DNA from: CAMCXE01 sp036520615
GTDB taxonomy: Bacteria; Pseudomonadota; Gammaproteobacteria; Pseudomonadales; Cellvibrionaceae
Assembly (NCBI GenBank): GCA_036520615.1
Contig: DATDJI010000085.1
Location: 1-64,000 of the forward strand
DNA: 64,000 nucleotides
Direction of reading: 5' to 3'
Shown: positions 1-9,545 of the stretch, piece after piece
Numbering within the stretch: the first letter of the stretch is position 1
How the letters are laid out: each line of letters begins with the position of its first letter
Position numbers and translations under genes: made by a program
Notes under the pieces: generated by a model
The model's input: the letters and a program-made list of their open reading frames with translations, nothing else
The model's database searches: none
What the model was told of the DNA's origin: nothing

Positions 1-104
1 AAGCCGATTTGGCCGCCCTTTATGCCGGCGATAATAAGCACCATGACCAGCAAAATGCCTAAGCCGATCAAAATGGATTTAAGAGGGGTAGTGGTTCTAG
101 TCAT
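1..104 (-). CDS. N-terminus of a membrane-anchored protein, possibly an RND efflux periplasmic adaptor (partial)
   Basis: The reverse strand from 104 is open to the window edge and encodes 34 residues beginning MTRTTTPLKSILIGLGILLV, a short basic N-terminus followed by one hydrophobic segment, then a Lys-Gly-Gly-Gln stretch. A single inner-membrane anchor followed by such a stretch is typical of periplasmic adaptor (membrane fusion) proteins of RND pumps. The domain that would prove this lies outside the window, so the family assignment is a guess. Only the anchor is visible. Confidence 0.35.
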   Translation of the reverse strand, partial: MTRTTTPLKSILIGLGILLVMVLIIAGIKGGQIG

Positions 105-664
105 AACACTGTCCAAACCGGGTAGTAGAGGGGAAAAACCAAACCCAAAGCCTCATCCAAAGCCCTAGGCAGAGAGTCCAAGGCGCGGGGAAAAGCCTGC
201 AGATTCAAGCATTAGGTGGGAAGTAAGGGCGGCGCAGAATTTTAGATTAAACAAGTGACGCGATTGTTGCACAGCAGTACGCCATACCGAAAGGTTTGTT
301 AGTTGTTATTACGTAAAAATTTGTGCTGATGTCCGTATCTCAGTGCTCAGATATTCAGCGTGCAGTCAATGCTTTACGAGTCCTGCGCTGCCAAGCGTTG
401 GATTCATCAAAAGGTGTGGTCCTGGCTGCGGCTCTGTGCGCAAGAGTACAGACGCCTACAGGCAAGCGGCACATTATCAATTGCATCACGCTTAATGCGT
501 ATAAATCAAAACTAGGCTTTGCTTAGGTCTTAATCGTACTGATGATGATGCAAAGTTCATTGTTATCCTCTGTGGGCTTTGCGTATATGAGGTCTGTAGC
601 GGTGTTTAAAGTTTTAATGGCTGCACACACGGATCCCGGTTAATAAATTATAAGAGAATTCATT
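105..664. other. Intergenic region, 560 bp
   Basis: This stretch separates two divergent genes, so it should hold promoters for both. A 67-codon open frame at 323-526 has no ribosome binding site or recognisable family and is not called. No clear hairpin terminator or repeat was seen. Confidence 0.5.
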
Positions 665-1342
665 ATGTCTATTTCCGATGCGATTCAAACGCCAGAAAAA
701 CAGGTTTTATCTACAAACGATTCATCTACAAACGCTGTGGGTGATACCCCGGGAAGTGATGCTATAACAATTGCCAATGCAGATTTAGCTTCGCATAACA
801 GTGCGCACAGAATCTCCGCGTTGTATGCAAATGTTGCCGCTGCCCAACATGTGCGCGCAAACTTATTACGCAATGGATTTGCTGCTGATGCTATCGAAAT
901 TCGCCAGCATGTAGAAGGCGTTGCAGATGATCACACATCTGTAGATTCCAGCGATGAAGTAATTAAAGAAGTATTAACAGATAGCGCTATAGGCGCAGCT
1001 CTCGGTGTGGGCATTGGCGCCATAGGTACAGTGGTATTGATAACAACCAGCGTTACTTTATTTGTTGCCAGCCCATTAATTGCTCCATTAGCGCTGATCG
1101 GTAATTTGGCCACTGTCGGTGGTTTATTAGGTGGAGCATTTGGTGCTGCAGATAAAGAAACGCCTTTTTCCGCCGTAGTTACCGAAGCGCTTGCTGCAGG
1201 TAATGTTATGTTGCTTGTTAAAACTCATAATGCTGATGAGAATACATTGGCGAAAAAAATTATAAGCGATTCGCTCAACGGTGCAGACGCAGGCGATAAA
1301 CAAACGCAATTAGTTCAGGAAGACGAACAGCGGCTTGTTTAG
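665..1342 (+). CDS. Glycine-rich membrane-inserting protein of unknown function (stress-protein-like)
   Basis: This 225-residue protein has a hydrophilic N-terminus, a region around residues 47-85 beginning HRISALYANVAAAQHVRANL that resembles the small alpha/beta unit of YflT/DUF1269-like stress proteins, then a long glycine- and alanine-rich hydrophobic segment (about residues 103-160) with glycine-zipper spacing, and a second small alpha/beta-like stretch around 170-205. A membrane-embedded hairpin between two soluble halves is the likely topology. The weak AGAGAA before the ATG is the only ribosome binding signal. It stands alone between non-coding stretches. The family link is inferred from pattern only. 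Confidence 0.6.
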   Translation: MSISDAIQTPEKQVLSTNDSSTNAVGDTPGSDAITIANADLASHNSAHRISALYANVAAAQHVRANLLRNGFAADAIEIRQHVEGVADDHTSVDSSDEVIKEVLTDSAIGAALGVGIGAIGTVVLITTSVTLFVASPLIAPLALIGNLATVGGLLGGAFGAADKETPFSAVVTEALAAGNVMLLVKTHNADENTLAKKIISDSLNGADAGDKQTQLVQEDEQRLV

Positions 1343-1584
1343 CAAAGTTCGCACGTTCTGGTGCAGGCTTATTTGCAAACTCTCTCTTCGGATTTAATTG
1401 GAATTTATTTTATCTTTAGTTTTATCTTTACCTGGTAATTTTGTCTTAAAGTGGTCGGCCTCTTTTTACCGCTAAAACTAATCACATAAACAATAATCTT
1501 TTTGCTGGCGAGTGTTCGCCCGCACACCGATTATTTTTGTCGAAAATTACAGACTGTAATTATCACTTGACGGAGACTGTGCAT

Positions 1585-2139
1585 ATGAATACCCAACAAC
1601 CTTTTACCGATACGCAAACCTTACGTACAAATGCGCGCCAACATATTGAAGAAGGGGCTGTAACTGCAGGTTATACCGCTGATCGCGCAGAAATTTTAGT
1701 GCAACTTAATGCCGCTTTAGCCACAGAATTATTATGTATGCTGCGTTATCGCTACCACCATTTTGCCGCCAGTGGCATCCAAGCTAAAGCTATCGCCGAT
1801 GAATTTCTTATTCATTCCAATCAAGAACTCGCCCATGCCGATGCATTAGCTGCGCGCATTATTCAATTGGGCGGCGAACCCAATTTTGCACCGGATGATA
1901 TTACCCGTCGCAGCCATGCGGAATTTTTATTAAGCGGCAGCTTGGTCGGCATGATTAAAGAAGACCTGGTGGCCGAGCGGATTGCCATCGACAGTTATCG
2001 CGAATTTATTCAATATCTCGGCGATAAGGATCCAACCACCAGCCATGTATTAAAGGGTATTTTGGCAGTGGAAGAAGAGCATGCTGATGAGCTGGCTGAT
2101 TTCCTAAAAAATCTGCCGCGTCAGGAAGGTGAAATTTAA
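1585..2139 (+). CDS. Ferritin-like diiron protein (bacterioferritin/DPS-like)
   Basis: The 184-residue protein is a four-helix-bundle ferritin-like protein that should bind or oxidise iron in the cytoplasm. The diiron ligands follow the usual pattern: Glu in ATELLCMLRY, the Glu-x-x-His in NQELAHAD, Glu in VAERIAIDSY, and Glu-x-x-His in VEEEHADE. The start at 1585 is chosen because GGAG lies 9 bases upstream (1572-1575); an upstream in-frame ATG at 1537 has no such site. It could be called bacterioferritin or a DPS-like protein. The length is slightly longer than classical Bfr (about 158), with an extra N-terminal 25 residues. It stands alone. Confidence 0.85.
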   Translation: MNTQQPFTDTQTLRTNARQHIEEGAVTAGYTADRAEILVQLNAALATELLCMLRYRYHHFAASGIQAKAIADEFLIHSNQELAHADALAARIIQLGGEPNFAPDDITRRSHAEFLLSGSLVGMIKEDLVAERIAIDSYREFIQYLGDKDPTTSHVLKGILAVEEEHADELADFLKNLPRQEGEI

Positions 2140-2262
2140 AGGCCTGATTCTTAAGTTATCGTTTGAAATGTTTATTCATTTCGTTGCGCTGAATCAAAAT
2201 TAATTTTTCCAATCGATTTACTCTAAAAATATCGCCCTCATCTACGATTTTTGGAGTAATTG

Positions 2263-2850
2263 ATGAATAAACGTATTTTATTAATTCAAGGCCACCCGGA
2301 TACGAGTTCTGCTCGTTTGTGTAGTGCGTTGTTAGACGCCTACGCGATGGGTGCAACTCAAGCGGGCCATGAGGTTCGCGTAATCAAAGTAGGGGAGTTT
2401 AACTTCCCTCTCTTGCGCACTCAGTTAGACTGGGAAAAAGGCTGTGTTCCAGTAAGCCTTGTGCAAGCGCAGCAGGATATTCATTGGGCACAGCATTTGG
2501 TGTTGTTTTTTCCTTTATGGCTTGGCGATATACCTGCGTTATTAAAAGGCTTTTTGGAGCAAGTGGCGCGGCCTGGCTTTGCGTTTACAGCGGAGGGAAA
2601 TAATGCGTTCGCTCATAAGGGCTTAAAAGGCCGCTCGGCTCGCGTGGTGGTAACTATGGGTATGCCCGCGTTGGTGTATCGCTGGTATTTTCGTGCCCAC
2701 AGCCTTAAATCCCTCAAGCGCAATATATTAGGCTTTGTCGGCATAGGGCCGATTAATGAAACCCTGATCGGCATGGTAGGCAATATGGATGTTAAAACCG
2801 CTAATAAATGGTTTAAGAAAATGGAGCAGCTGGGGTGCGATGCAAATTAA
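2263..2850 (+). CDS. NAD(P)H dehydrogenase (quinone) family, flavodoxin-like fold
   Basis: This 195-residue protein begins MNKRILLIQGHPD, the characteristic first strand and phosphate loop of the Flavodoxin_2 (NQO1/KefF-type) family, which binds FAD or FMN and reduces quinones or other electrophiles with NAD(P)H. The segment HLVLFFPLWLGDIPALLKGF is the conserved flavin-contacting loop of the family. The ATG at 2263 is preceded by GGAG with 6-base spacing. No KefC/KefB-like antiporter is next to it, so a KefF role is not supported. Cytosolic. The substrate is unknown. Confidence 0.85.
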   Translation: MNKRILLIQGHPDTSSARLCSALLDAYAMGATQAGHEVRVIKVGEFNFPLLRTQLDWEKGCVPVSLVQAQQDIHWAQHLVLFFPLWLGDIPALLKGFLEQVARPGFAFTAEGNNAFAHKGLKGRSARVVVTMGMPALVYRWYFRAHSLKSLKRNILGFVGIGPINETLIGMVGNMDVKTANKWFKKMEQLGCDAN

Positions 2851-2961
2851 TTATTTAAGGCGATTTTAAAAAGTGCTGCCGATGCTTTAATAAATCCAAC
2901 ATGTCCCTATGTGGAAATATCGTATCTCTGATTGATTTTCCTATACATTAAAGCTGCTACT

Positions 2962-4362
2962 CTACTGCTGAGTATTCTGCTGGCTCAGCTGCTTAAATAA
3001 TCTTAAAGAAAATGCCAGCAATATAACGACAGCAAACAGCAATGCCGCCCAAAACAACCATCTCTGCCAGTGAATAGGCTGTGGTTCGTCGGTAATTTCC
3101 ATTGGCGCGTTATTTAGTGGGATTAAGTGAGCCTGAATCCAGGAAGGATTTGCAGTGGATATAATTCGGTTAAAAACCTGCTCTCGATTGCGATTGCTGT
3201 TGTCACGGCTAAGTGCCAATTTGAACGGTGGCTTATCGTTGGCAATAACGTGCAGAAACAGCGATTCCCAGCTAAATACTAATTCTGGAGTGGCAATATT
3301 TTGCGCCGTCGGACTTAATTCCAGGCGCCAGAATTTATCGCCATTATTGCGCAGGTTAATCCTGTCACTTTTCTGCCAGTGCGCGCCCACTTGTGTCTGA
3401 AACCAAATGCCTTGGTATTGCAACTGCCAATTCTGTGTGGCGGATGCGCGGGAAAATACTCTAATACTATCGCCATAGGTTTTCTCACCCAAATCAACAC
3501 TTAATCGTGCAGCGGGGGTTGCCTCGTTGCGGGTGTATTCCCAGGCGCGTACGGCGTAGGTTTTACTGTGTGCGGTGGGCGTGTAAACACTGGTTTGAAT
3601 TTTTGCGCTCTCGCCAGTTAAGCGCCAGGAATCGATTGGTTTTTTAGCTGTGGGGGTGGATTCAACTGTATGTTCAGCGGTAATACCGGTTATTTTTAAC
3701 TTATCCGCACCGCGCAGAATTTTAAGGCGCAAATAAGGGTATTCGTGCTGAGCAATTTTAATATTAATAAAATTGTGTTTAAGGCTTTGCCCTTGTTCAT
3801 TAACCTGCACGAGCGTCGCTTGTGTAAGTGAGCGCCAATCGTGCAAGTTTTGCGAGGCTTCAAGTTTGACCTCGACATACTGCGTAGCAGCTGTTGTATC
3901 CCAATCCACTATTAACCGCGTAATCGCCTGTTCCAGTTTGCTTATATCCAGCAAAAAGAATTCCGCAGTGGAGTTGTCCAGTGTTTTCTCACTGGTAATT
4001 ATTTGTGTTTTATCGCCTTGGATACTGGTTTGCGTGCTGTGCATTTTGCGCAGCGTTTCCGCTGTGGCATCGGCCGGAACGGGGAAAAATGCTACGGTGT
4101 GAGCGATAGTTTGCGTAAGTGGTAAAGCATCGGGCACGTTAATAGCCATCACCCGCGTGGGTAATAGGTTTTGCTGAGCGTCTATGACCACTAAATTGTC
4201 AAGGTTAGCCTGCTGGCTGAAGCGATAAACATCGTGACTTAAGGGTATTTGTAAAAATGTACCTTGCGCGGTGTCAATTTCGTAAAGCGCAGTTAATGTA
4301 TCCAAAGCGGATATTCGACAAGCACACAACATTAAAAGAAGAGCGGCCAATAATTTATTCAT
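2962..4362 (-). CDS. DUF3999 family protein, exported with C-terminal membrane anchor
   Basis: The 466-residue protein has an N-terminal signal sequence (MNKLLAALLLMLCACRISA), a long beta-rich periplasmic region, and one C-terminal membrane segment (about residues 434-453) followed by a short basic tail. It matches the DUF3999 family, which is regularly encoded directly downstream of DUF2339 proteins. The start at 4362 has AAGGTGAG a few bases upstream and overlaps the end of the DUF2339 gene by 8 bases, so the two are translationally coupled. The function of the pair is not known; the fold suggests carbohydrate- or envelope-related binding, which is inference. Confidence 0.85.
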   Translation of the reverse strand: MNKLLAALLLMLCACRISALDTLTALYEIDTAQGTFLQIPLSHDVYRFSQQANLDNLVVIDAQQNLLPTRVMAINVPDALPLTQTIAHTVAFFPVPADATAETLRKMHSTQTSIQGDKTQIITSEKTLDNSTAEFFLLDISKLEQAITRLIVDWDTTAATQYVEVKLEASQNLHDWRSLTQATLVQVNEQGQSLKHNFINIKIAQHEYPYLRLKILRGADKLKITGITAEHTVESTPTAKKPIDSWRLTGESAKIQTSVYTPTAHSKTYAVRAWEYTRNEATPAARLSVDLGEKTYGDSIRVFSRASATQNWQLQYQGIWFQTQVGAHWQKSDRINLRNNGDKFWRLELSPTAQNIATPELVFSWESLFLHVIANDKPPFKLALSRDNSNRNREQVFNRIISTANPSWIQAHLIPLNNAPMEITDEPQPIHWQRWLFWAALLFAVVILLAFSLRLFKQLSQQNTQQ

Positions 4363-7156
4363 GGCTCTCACCTTGATCTTCACTTTTATTCTGCTCGTTG
4401 CGTTTTACCGGTATAGGCGATAAATAGCCAATAAGTAGCATAAGCGCACCTACAACCATAAAGGAAATAATACCTGCCAGCGTTCCTGAACCGGATAAAT
4501 CTTTTGTGGCGAGTTTTAATACCACAAGGCCCAACAGGCCTGCACCGGTCATCCATAATTCACGGCTTTGCATACGCCGGGCAATATTCATCACTAATAA
4601 TGCGCAAGCAGTCCAGACTATGGAGAGCGCCATCTGCACTTGCATGGAATGCCAAAGGCTGGAGAAATCATAGGCAATTTGCTCGTAGTGGCTCATAGCG
4701 CGCAGCGTAACTACGTTCACCCACACAAATAGCATAATGCCCAGCAAGCTTGCCCGTGCAGCCGGGGAGATAAATGATAAGGCATCTAAAAACTGGCGTT
4801 TTGCCGCGTAGGCAAATATTAAAATAATCGCAAACTGGGCTAAATCCAGTGGGTTAAGTATTGGCAAATATAAATCTTGCGTGCCTGAGGTTTTGTGGCA
4901 AACGGAGAAAAACCACAGCCCGGCCAGTAAAAATAACGGTGCTGGCACCCAATTTTTGTATTCACTTTTAAAACTAATAAATGGCCAACATCTTTGTTGC
5001 CCAGCACCGATTAGCGCGATGACGGGAACCACTACGGCGGCAAACCAAATCATTAAGCTTGCAGTACCCTGCAGATTAAAATGCCGCTGCTGCCAGGAAA
5101 TTTCCCAAAAAATTAATGAGAATATCCACCAGGCACACAACACATGCCAACCGTTTAACAACAAATTCTCTCCCGTTTTATTTTCTTGGGCGCGCTCTTT
5201 ATTAAATAAAAATCTATATTGGGTTGCCAGCAGCAGGCCGATTGCAATTAGCCCGAAGCCGTGCATTGGGTGGTTATTATTTTTATCCAATACAAAATAG
5301 CTTGCACTTGCCATTGCAACAAAAGGCAATAATGCAAAAACAGTGTTGTTTAACTGTGCCCAGTCGAGTTTTTTGCTCAGCTGCATAAAAGCGATTGCCG
5401 TGCAGGCTGCAAATAATAGTATTGCCGCAAATTGCTGCTCCCCCGCTAGGTGGCCGCCTAATTCGCTGATGCCCGCCACAAACCACCAAAGCGTGCCAAC
5501 AGCTATGGCTACTGGCGACAGCTGCACTTCTGCATTGAGCAATTGGCTGCGATAAATATGTATTAAATAACCGATGGTGAAGCTCGTTAGCGCAAGTAAA
5601 GCAAGCGCAAGAAAATCACCAGTAATTAATGGCGTGCTGCCGGTATCCAAGCCATGTATTGCAACTAGTGAAAATGCCGCCGCGCCATGTAATAAATAAC
5701 CAACAATACGCGGCCTAATACGCGCTTGGCGCAAGCCCACCCATACTAATCCAGTTGCTTCTAATGCCCAGGTAACCGATGTCCAGCTGGCATCCAGCGC
5801 TAGCGGCACTGCAAGTGTGGCAAACGAAACACCGAGAGCTAAAAATAATTCAATTAATACGCGATGACTGTGTAAATAGCGGCGGGATAAACCATAGGCG
5901 AGAGCAATATATAATGCGGCAAGAGTAATGGCGCTAATTGCTAAGCCGTGTTCCGTATGTTTTAGCAGCGTAGTTTGTAGGCCGAACGCCACCAGAGGCA
6001 AACCAAATACCAAACTGCCATCCACTAAGCCTTTAAGATTTGTCGATTGTTTGAAGGAAAATAAAATCGACACCGTTAAATACAAAGCAAAAAATGCAAT
6101 TAAAAATGGCTGTGTGCTCGCGTATAACGCAGGCTCATATTTTAATACGCCCCAGGCGACAGTAATAACAAACGTAAACATAAAGCCTACCCAATTAAGT
6201 AGGCGCCAGGCTTTATAAAGGGCAATTGCCAAAATACCCAAATTTAAAATTAAGTAAAAACTAAATAAGCCTATGTGGCTGCCATCGCCGCTGGAGGTGA
6301 GAATAGGTGCAAGAAATCCACCGGCCGTGGCCAAAATAGCCAGCACCTGAGCATTTTGTAAAAGGGCAAGCGCAACCCCTAACATCACCACACAAAACAA
6401 TAAACCAAACGCAATACCGAGCGGAATTAACCCGTAGAGTTTAGCGGCGGCAAATAGCGTTAAATAAATTACCGCAATGCCACCACCTTGTAATACCAAG
6501 CCATAACCACCTGCTCGCGCGCGAGTTTTCCAACCGAATACCAGCAGCGCACTGGCCACTAAAACAACGCCAGTAAGGCGAAATTCAATAGGGAACAAAC
6601 CCTGCCCGGAGGCGTATTTAACTAAAAAACTCACCCCAAAAAACATCACCACCATGCCGATGCGCACAATGGGATTGCCTTCAGTAAAAAAGCGTCGCAC
6701 AGCTTCAACGGCCTTATCGGCGATATTGGGCTGTTGTGGCGGTAGCGGGGGGCGAGTGGATTGTGGTTTTGCCGTGGTAGCCGTTTGTTGCTGGGGCCGT
6801 GGCTGTAATTGGGGCTGCAATCGTGGTTGGGCTTCTTGCAGAGGATCAAGCGTTGTAGCCTTGGCTGCGTTATTAGAGGCGGTGGGCATAGGCTCAGCTT
6901 GCGATTCATTAATTACATCTGCCCGGGGCCGCCTTGCTGCAGCTATCTGCGCAGTGGTCTTTTTCTCTGCCTCCTCGGTGGGCTTATTAAGAGCTTCATC
7001 GCTAGTAGGTGCGTTCGAGCCTTTGCGCAGCTGAGATATTTGCTGTTGCAGTCGCAATTGCTCCTGGGTGAGCTGCTTTACCAATGTTTCCAACGCTTTA
7101 AATTTTGCCAGCAGGTAAAACAGCCAGCCGACAATACCGACAATCACAATCATCAT
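4355..7156 (-). CDS. DUF2339 family polytopic membrane protein
   Basis: This 933-residue protein begins with one membrane segment, followed by a coiled coil (about residues 20-50), a Pro/Gln/Ala-rich linker (60-145), and then more than twenty predicted membrane helices to the C-terminus. That arrangement is the signature of DUF2339. It is co-transcribed with the DUF3999 gene downstream, overlapping it by 8 bases. The start may be 7156 or the adjacent in-frame ATG at 7153; a GGAAAA lies upstream. The function is unknown; the pairing suggests a two-component envelope complex in the inner membrane. Confidence 0.88.
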   Translation of the reverse strand: MMIVIVGIVGWLFYLLAKFKALETLVKQLTQEQLRLQQQISQLRKGSNAPTSDEALNKPTEEAEKKTTAQIAAARRPRADVINESQAEPMPTASNNAAKATTLDPLQEAQPRLQPQLQPRPQQQTATTAKPQSTRPPLPPQQPNIADKAVEAVRRFFTEGNPIVRIGMVVMFFGVSFLVKYASGQGLFPIEFRLTGVVLVASALLVFGWKTRARAGGYGLVLQGGGIAVIYLTLFAAAKLYGLIPLGIAFGLLFCVVMLGVALALLQNAQVLAILATAGGFLAPILTSSGDGSHIGLFSFYLILNLGILAIALYKAWRLLNWVGFMFTFVITVAWGVLKYEPALYASTQPFLIAFFALYLTVSILFSFKQSTNLKGLVDGSLVFGLPLVAFGLQTTLLKHTEHGLAISAITLAALYIALAYGLSRRYLHSHRVLIELFLALGVSFATLAVPLALDASWTSVTWALEATGLVWVGLRQARIRPRIVGYLLHGAAAFSLVAIHGLDTGSTPLITGDFLALALLALTSFTIGYLIHIYRSQLLNAEVQLSPVAIAVGTLWWFVAGISELGGHLAGEQQFAAILLFAACTAIAFMQLSKKLDWAQLNNTVFALLPFVAMASASYFVLDKNNNHPMHGFGLIAIGLLLATQYRFLFNKERAQENKTGENLLLNGWHVLCAWWIFSLIFWEISWQQRHFNLQGTASLMIWFAAVVVPVIALIGAGQQRCWPFISFKSEYKNWVPAPLFLLAGLWFFSVCHKTSGTQDLYLPILNPLDLAQFAIILIFAYAAKRQFLDALSFISPAARASLLGIMLFVWVNVVTLRAMSHYEQIAYDFSSLWHSMQVQMALSIVWTACALLVMNIARRMQSRELWMTGAGLLGLVVLKLATKDLSGSGTLAGIISFMVVGALMLLIGYLSPIPVKRNEQNKSEDQGESHE

Positions 7157-7619
7157 TGTTATTTTCCTTACGCATTGCGCGCGATCTGTGCAGCCGCCAT
7201 TCTGACAGCAAAGCTGCGCTCAATTATAGAGGCTGTTATCCATGATGCCGCCGAGCTCCGTATTTAACTGTTAATAGGTAGGTAGGCTTACCGCGCACTC
7301 ACCTGCAACTTACCGTTAGGTGACAGTTGGCGGGCCATAAAATAGCCGACGCCTTACGCGTGCTGTTAACTCACCTCCCGCTCTAAATATTCCGCTGCCA
7401 CATTGGCTCAATTATATTTGGCAGTTATTAGCGTTGATGCGCTCTGCCGAGGTGATTGTAAACACACATCAGTGATACTCATGTAGTGCATTGTCATTTG
7501 CCAGCATCAGCGATTAATTTTCGGCGCTGCACGTGCGGGGAATTTAATTTTTTTGCTGTGATATTCTTAATTTACATCGCCACACAATGTGCAAAAAAAT
7601 TAAATACCTGAGAATCACA
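7157..7619. other. Intergenic region, 463 bp
   Basis: The region separates the minus-strand DUF2339 gene from the plus-strand esterase gene, so both promoters should lie here. No convincing promoter boxes, operator or RNA structure was identified by eye. Confidence 0.45.
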
Positions 7620-8456
7620 ATGATAAAAATAATTTCTATAGGCTGCGCACTAATGTGCCTGCTGGTTTTAAATGGCTGCGGAAAATCCGGTTCATCTGCA
7701 GGCGTCAGCGCTTCCAGTTCTTCAAGCAGTTCATCGAGTAGTTCATCAAGCAGCGGACAAGCCTACGCTTATATAGGCAGCGTACAGACAAATTTATCCT
7801 ATACCTCCACCATCACGGGAGTGACTTATCCATATCACGTGTACCTGCCTTTTAACTACGCGCTAACAACTAAAACCTATCCGGTTATTTACGGTACGGA
7901 TGCACAATGGACGTTTACCCATTTTTCACAAACGCTGGATGCGCGCCATAAAGACGTCATTTTTGTCGGCATCGAAGAAGGCCCGCTCAATTCCAATCGC
8001 CGTTTTGACGATTTTTTAGGAGTGGGTACACGCAATTATATGAAGTTTTTTAAAACCGAATTCGCCCCCTTTATTGAAAATACCTACCGCACTAATGCTG
8101 AGCGAACCTATGTGGGTACATCTTTAGGCGGGTTGATGGGCAGCGTTTTTTTATATTCAGAACCGGTGGGAGAGCCATTCTTTAAAAACTATATGCTGTT
8201 CGACGGCTCCTTTTTTGCCTATGACGCGACAGATTTAGAAGTCGAATTAGCGCGCTTTAATACCAGTAAACAGTTGAATATTACGTTGGTATTAACCAGC
8301 GCAAACCCGGGCAATGTTGATTCTGTAGATGCCTTTCAACTCAGATACCAATCCCGAAATTATGAAGGCCTAAAAATTTACCGCCGCTCTTATGCAATTC
8401 CTCATAATGATGTAGCTAATCCATCGTTTGATGACAACATAGATCTTTTATATTAA
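7620..8456 (+). CDS. Secreted lipoprotein esterase (esterase D/PF00756-like) with polyserine linker
   Basis: The 278-residue protein has a signal sequence ending in a lipobox (VLNGC, Cys about residue 21), then a run of 14 consecutive serines followed by an alpha/beta hydrolase domain. GTSLGG gives the nucleophile serine and IPHN near the C-terminus the likely catalytic histidine. This matches the esterase D / feruloyl-esterase-like family. Polyserine linkers are common in secreted polysaccharide-degrading enzymes of Cellvibrio and relatives. The serines use mixed TCN and AGY codons. The ATG at 7620 follows GAG with close spacing; an upstream in-frame ATG at 7587 would spoil the signal peptide. 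Substrate unknown; it is likely anchored in the outer membrane. Confidence 0.8.
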   Translation: MIKIISIGCALMCLLVLNGCGKSGSSAGVSASSSSSSSSSSSSSSGQAYAYIGSVQTNLSYTSTITGVTYPYHVYLPFNYALTTKTYPVIYGTDAQWTFTHFSQTLDARHKDVIFVGIEEGPLNSNRRFDDFLGVGTRNYMKFFKTEFAPFIENTYRTNAERTYVGTSLGGLMGSVFLYSEPVGEPFFKNYMLFDGSFFAYDATDLEVELARFNTSKQLNITLVLTSANPGNVDSVDAFQLRYQSRNYEGLKIYRRSYAIPHNDVANPSFDDNIDLLY

Positions 8457-8624
8457 TGCTCGGATATTTTATCGGTTGGTAAATATTCGGCAATCTTAAA
8501 ATCTCGCGGCATTTTTTTTATAGCACCATGCGCTACTGAATATAATTCCAAGCCAATAATTTTCCCAACTTAATCCGCACCACTTAACCCAGCATTCACC
8601 TTCCGCAAAAGGAATCCTTTTTTG

Positions 8625-8664
8625 CCTCTCCCCCTTGCAAAGGGGGAGGCTGGGAGGGGGTTGT
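8625..8664. repeat. Hairpin repeat, CTCCCCCTT stem
   Basis: CTCCCCCTT (8628-8636) pairs with AAGGGGGAG (8640-8648) across a 3-base loop and is followed by another G-rich run. A shorter relative (CCTCTCCC ... GGGGAGGGG) lies at 55856-55880 in another intergenic region, so this is probably a dispersed intergenic element. Confidence 0.6.
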
Positions 8665-9071
8665 ATCTTGTCACGCGAATAAACTCATTCCACGCGACCT
8701 ATGTGTCCAGCGTTACTCGTGTCAGCGAGCCAAAATTTGCTCATTGTCGTTAATAAACTGGAGGTTATCTGAGTTGCCAGTGTTGTTGCCTGCTTTTATT
8801 TCAAGTATAACGGCAGTGAATTCCATCTATTTCTTTCGAGCCTTCCCGCAAGATCTTCAGCTATGTGGGGTGTGTGGTAAGTGAGTGCCAGCGCTACATG
8901 TGATAGACGGCGCAGTCATATCATTGATAAAGCGGCGAGCGCCGTGTTATCTAGACTTTAACGGAGCCGTGATTTCCAACCGACTTTTCCAACCTTTTGA
9001 TTTTTGATAATTTTTGGGTGGAATGGTGGGATAGTCAGGGCGTGATAGACCGCGTAAAAATCCAAGAATAG

Positions 9072-9103
9072 ACGGCGACCGCCGTATAATAAAACTGTTA
9101 GGG
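9072..9103 (+). promoter_or_regulatory. Candidate cassette-array promoter and attI-like point
   Basis: A perfect TATAAT (9085-9090) directly follows the palindrome ACGGCG-AC-CGCCGT (9072-9085). Seven bases further is GTTAGGG (9097-9103), which fits the G/TTRRR core at which integron integrases join the first cassette. The expected -35 region (about 9062-9067, CCAAGA) is poor. The reading as array promoter plus recombination point is inference from position and motif. Confidence 0.4.
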
Positions 9104-9128
9104 GCAATCCGCTCATGGAGGCAAGCGC

Positions 9129-9542
9129 ATGGTAATTTCAGGAATTTTTTTAAAGGCAAATGAAGCAAGGATAGTCACAATCACAGGTAGTAAAGACGCT
9201 CATAAACTTGTTGCGCCAAAAATCAACAAGCTATCGTTGCCTAAGAATCCGACGCAAGACGACGTAGATGTTTTTTCGCAGGCGTTTAAAGCCTATTGTG
9301 CAGATAACGCTGTAGATAAAGTCCTTTTAAATCGGCGTCTAACAAGCGGGCAACGTGCTGGTGGGGCAGGAACCTTCCTCATTGAAGGAATACTACTTGC
9401 AGTGTCACCTGCACCAGTTGATTTTGTCCACTCTGCAACTATTAGGGCCACAGATAAACGGGAAGGCGAAAAAAAAACACATAAACCCGAAACAGTAGAC
9501 CTGGGTAAGGCCTATGACGTTGGTTTCGAAGGATTAAATTAG
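9129..9542 (+). CDS. DUF3010 family protein (first gene of a two-gene cassette)
   Basis: The 137-residue protein resembles DUF3010: an opening strand GIFLKANEARIVTITG, then a helix FSQAFKAYCADNAVDKVLL, followed by a conserved GQRAGGAGTFLIEGILL segment. DUF3010 has no established function. GGAG (9117-9120) lies 8 bases before the ATG. The stop is 3 bases before the kinase gene and no attC separates them, so the two form one bicistronic cassette. A role as substrate or partner of the kinase is inferred from this linkage only. Confidence 0.75.
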   Translation: MVISGIFLKANEARIVTITGSKDAHKLVAPKINKLSLPKNPTQDDVDVFSQAFKAYCADNAVDKVLLNRRLTSGQRAGGAGTFLIEGILLAVSPAPVDFVHSATIRATDKREGEKKTHKPETVDLGKAYDVGFEGLN

Positions 9543-9545
9543 AAG

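Larger units (their letters stand above)
8457..9128. other. Gene-free region left of the cassette array, 672 bp
   Basis: No gene is supported here. It holds a hairpin repeat at 8625-8664 and, at its right end, three copies of an ATAGACSGCG-like motif (8903-8912, 9045-9054, 9068-9077), two GC-rich palindromes (about 8932-8944 and 9072-9085), a perfect TATAAT at 9085-9090 and a GTTAGGG at 9097. No integron integrase gene or recognisable fragment of one was found on either strand. Confidence 0.55.

Noticed and set aside
323..526. A 67-codon open frame
   Set aside because: No ribosome binding site, no recognisable family, composition of random frame.
7720..7760. Serine-codon run as a possible nucleotide microsatellite
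   Set aside because: Mixed TCN and AGY codons show selection on the polyserine protein linker, not a nucleotide repeat.
8947..9168. Minus-strand frame left of the cassette array as a possible integrase remnant
   Set aside because: The translated sequence shows none of the tyrosine-recombinase motifs of IntI.
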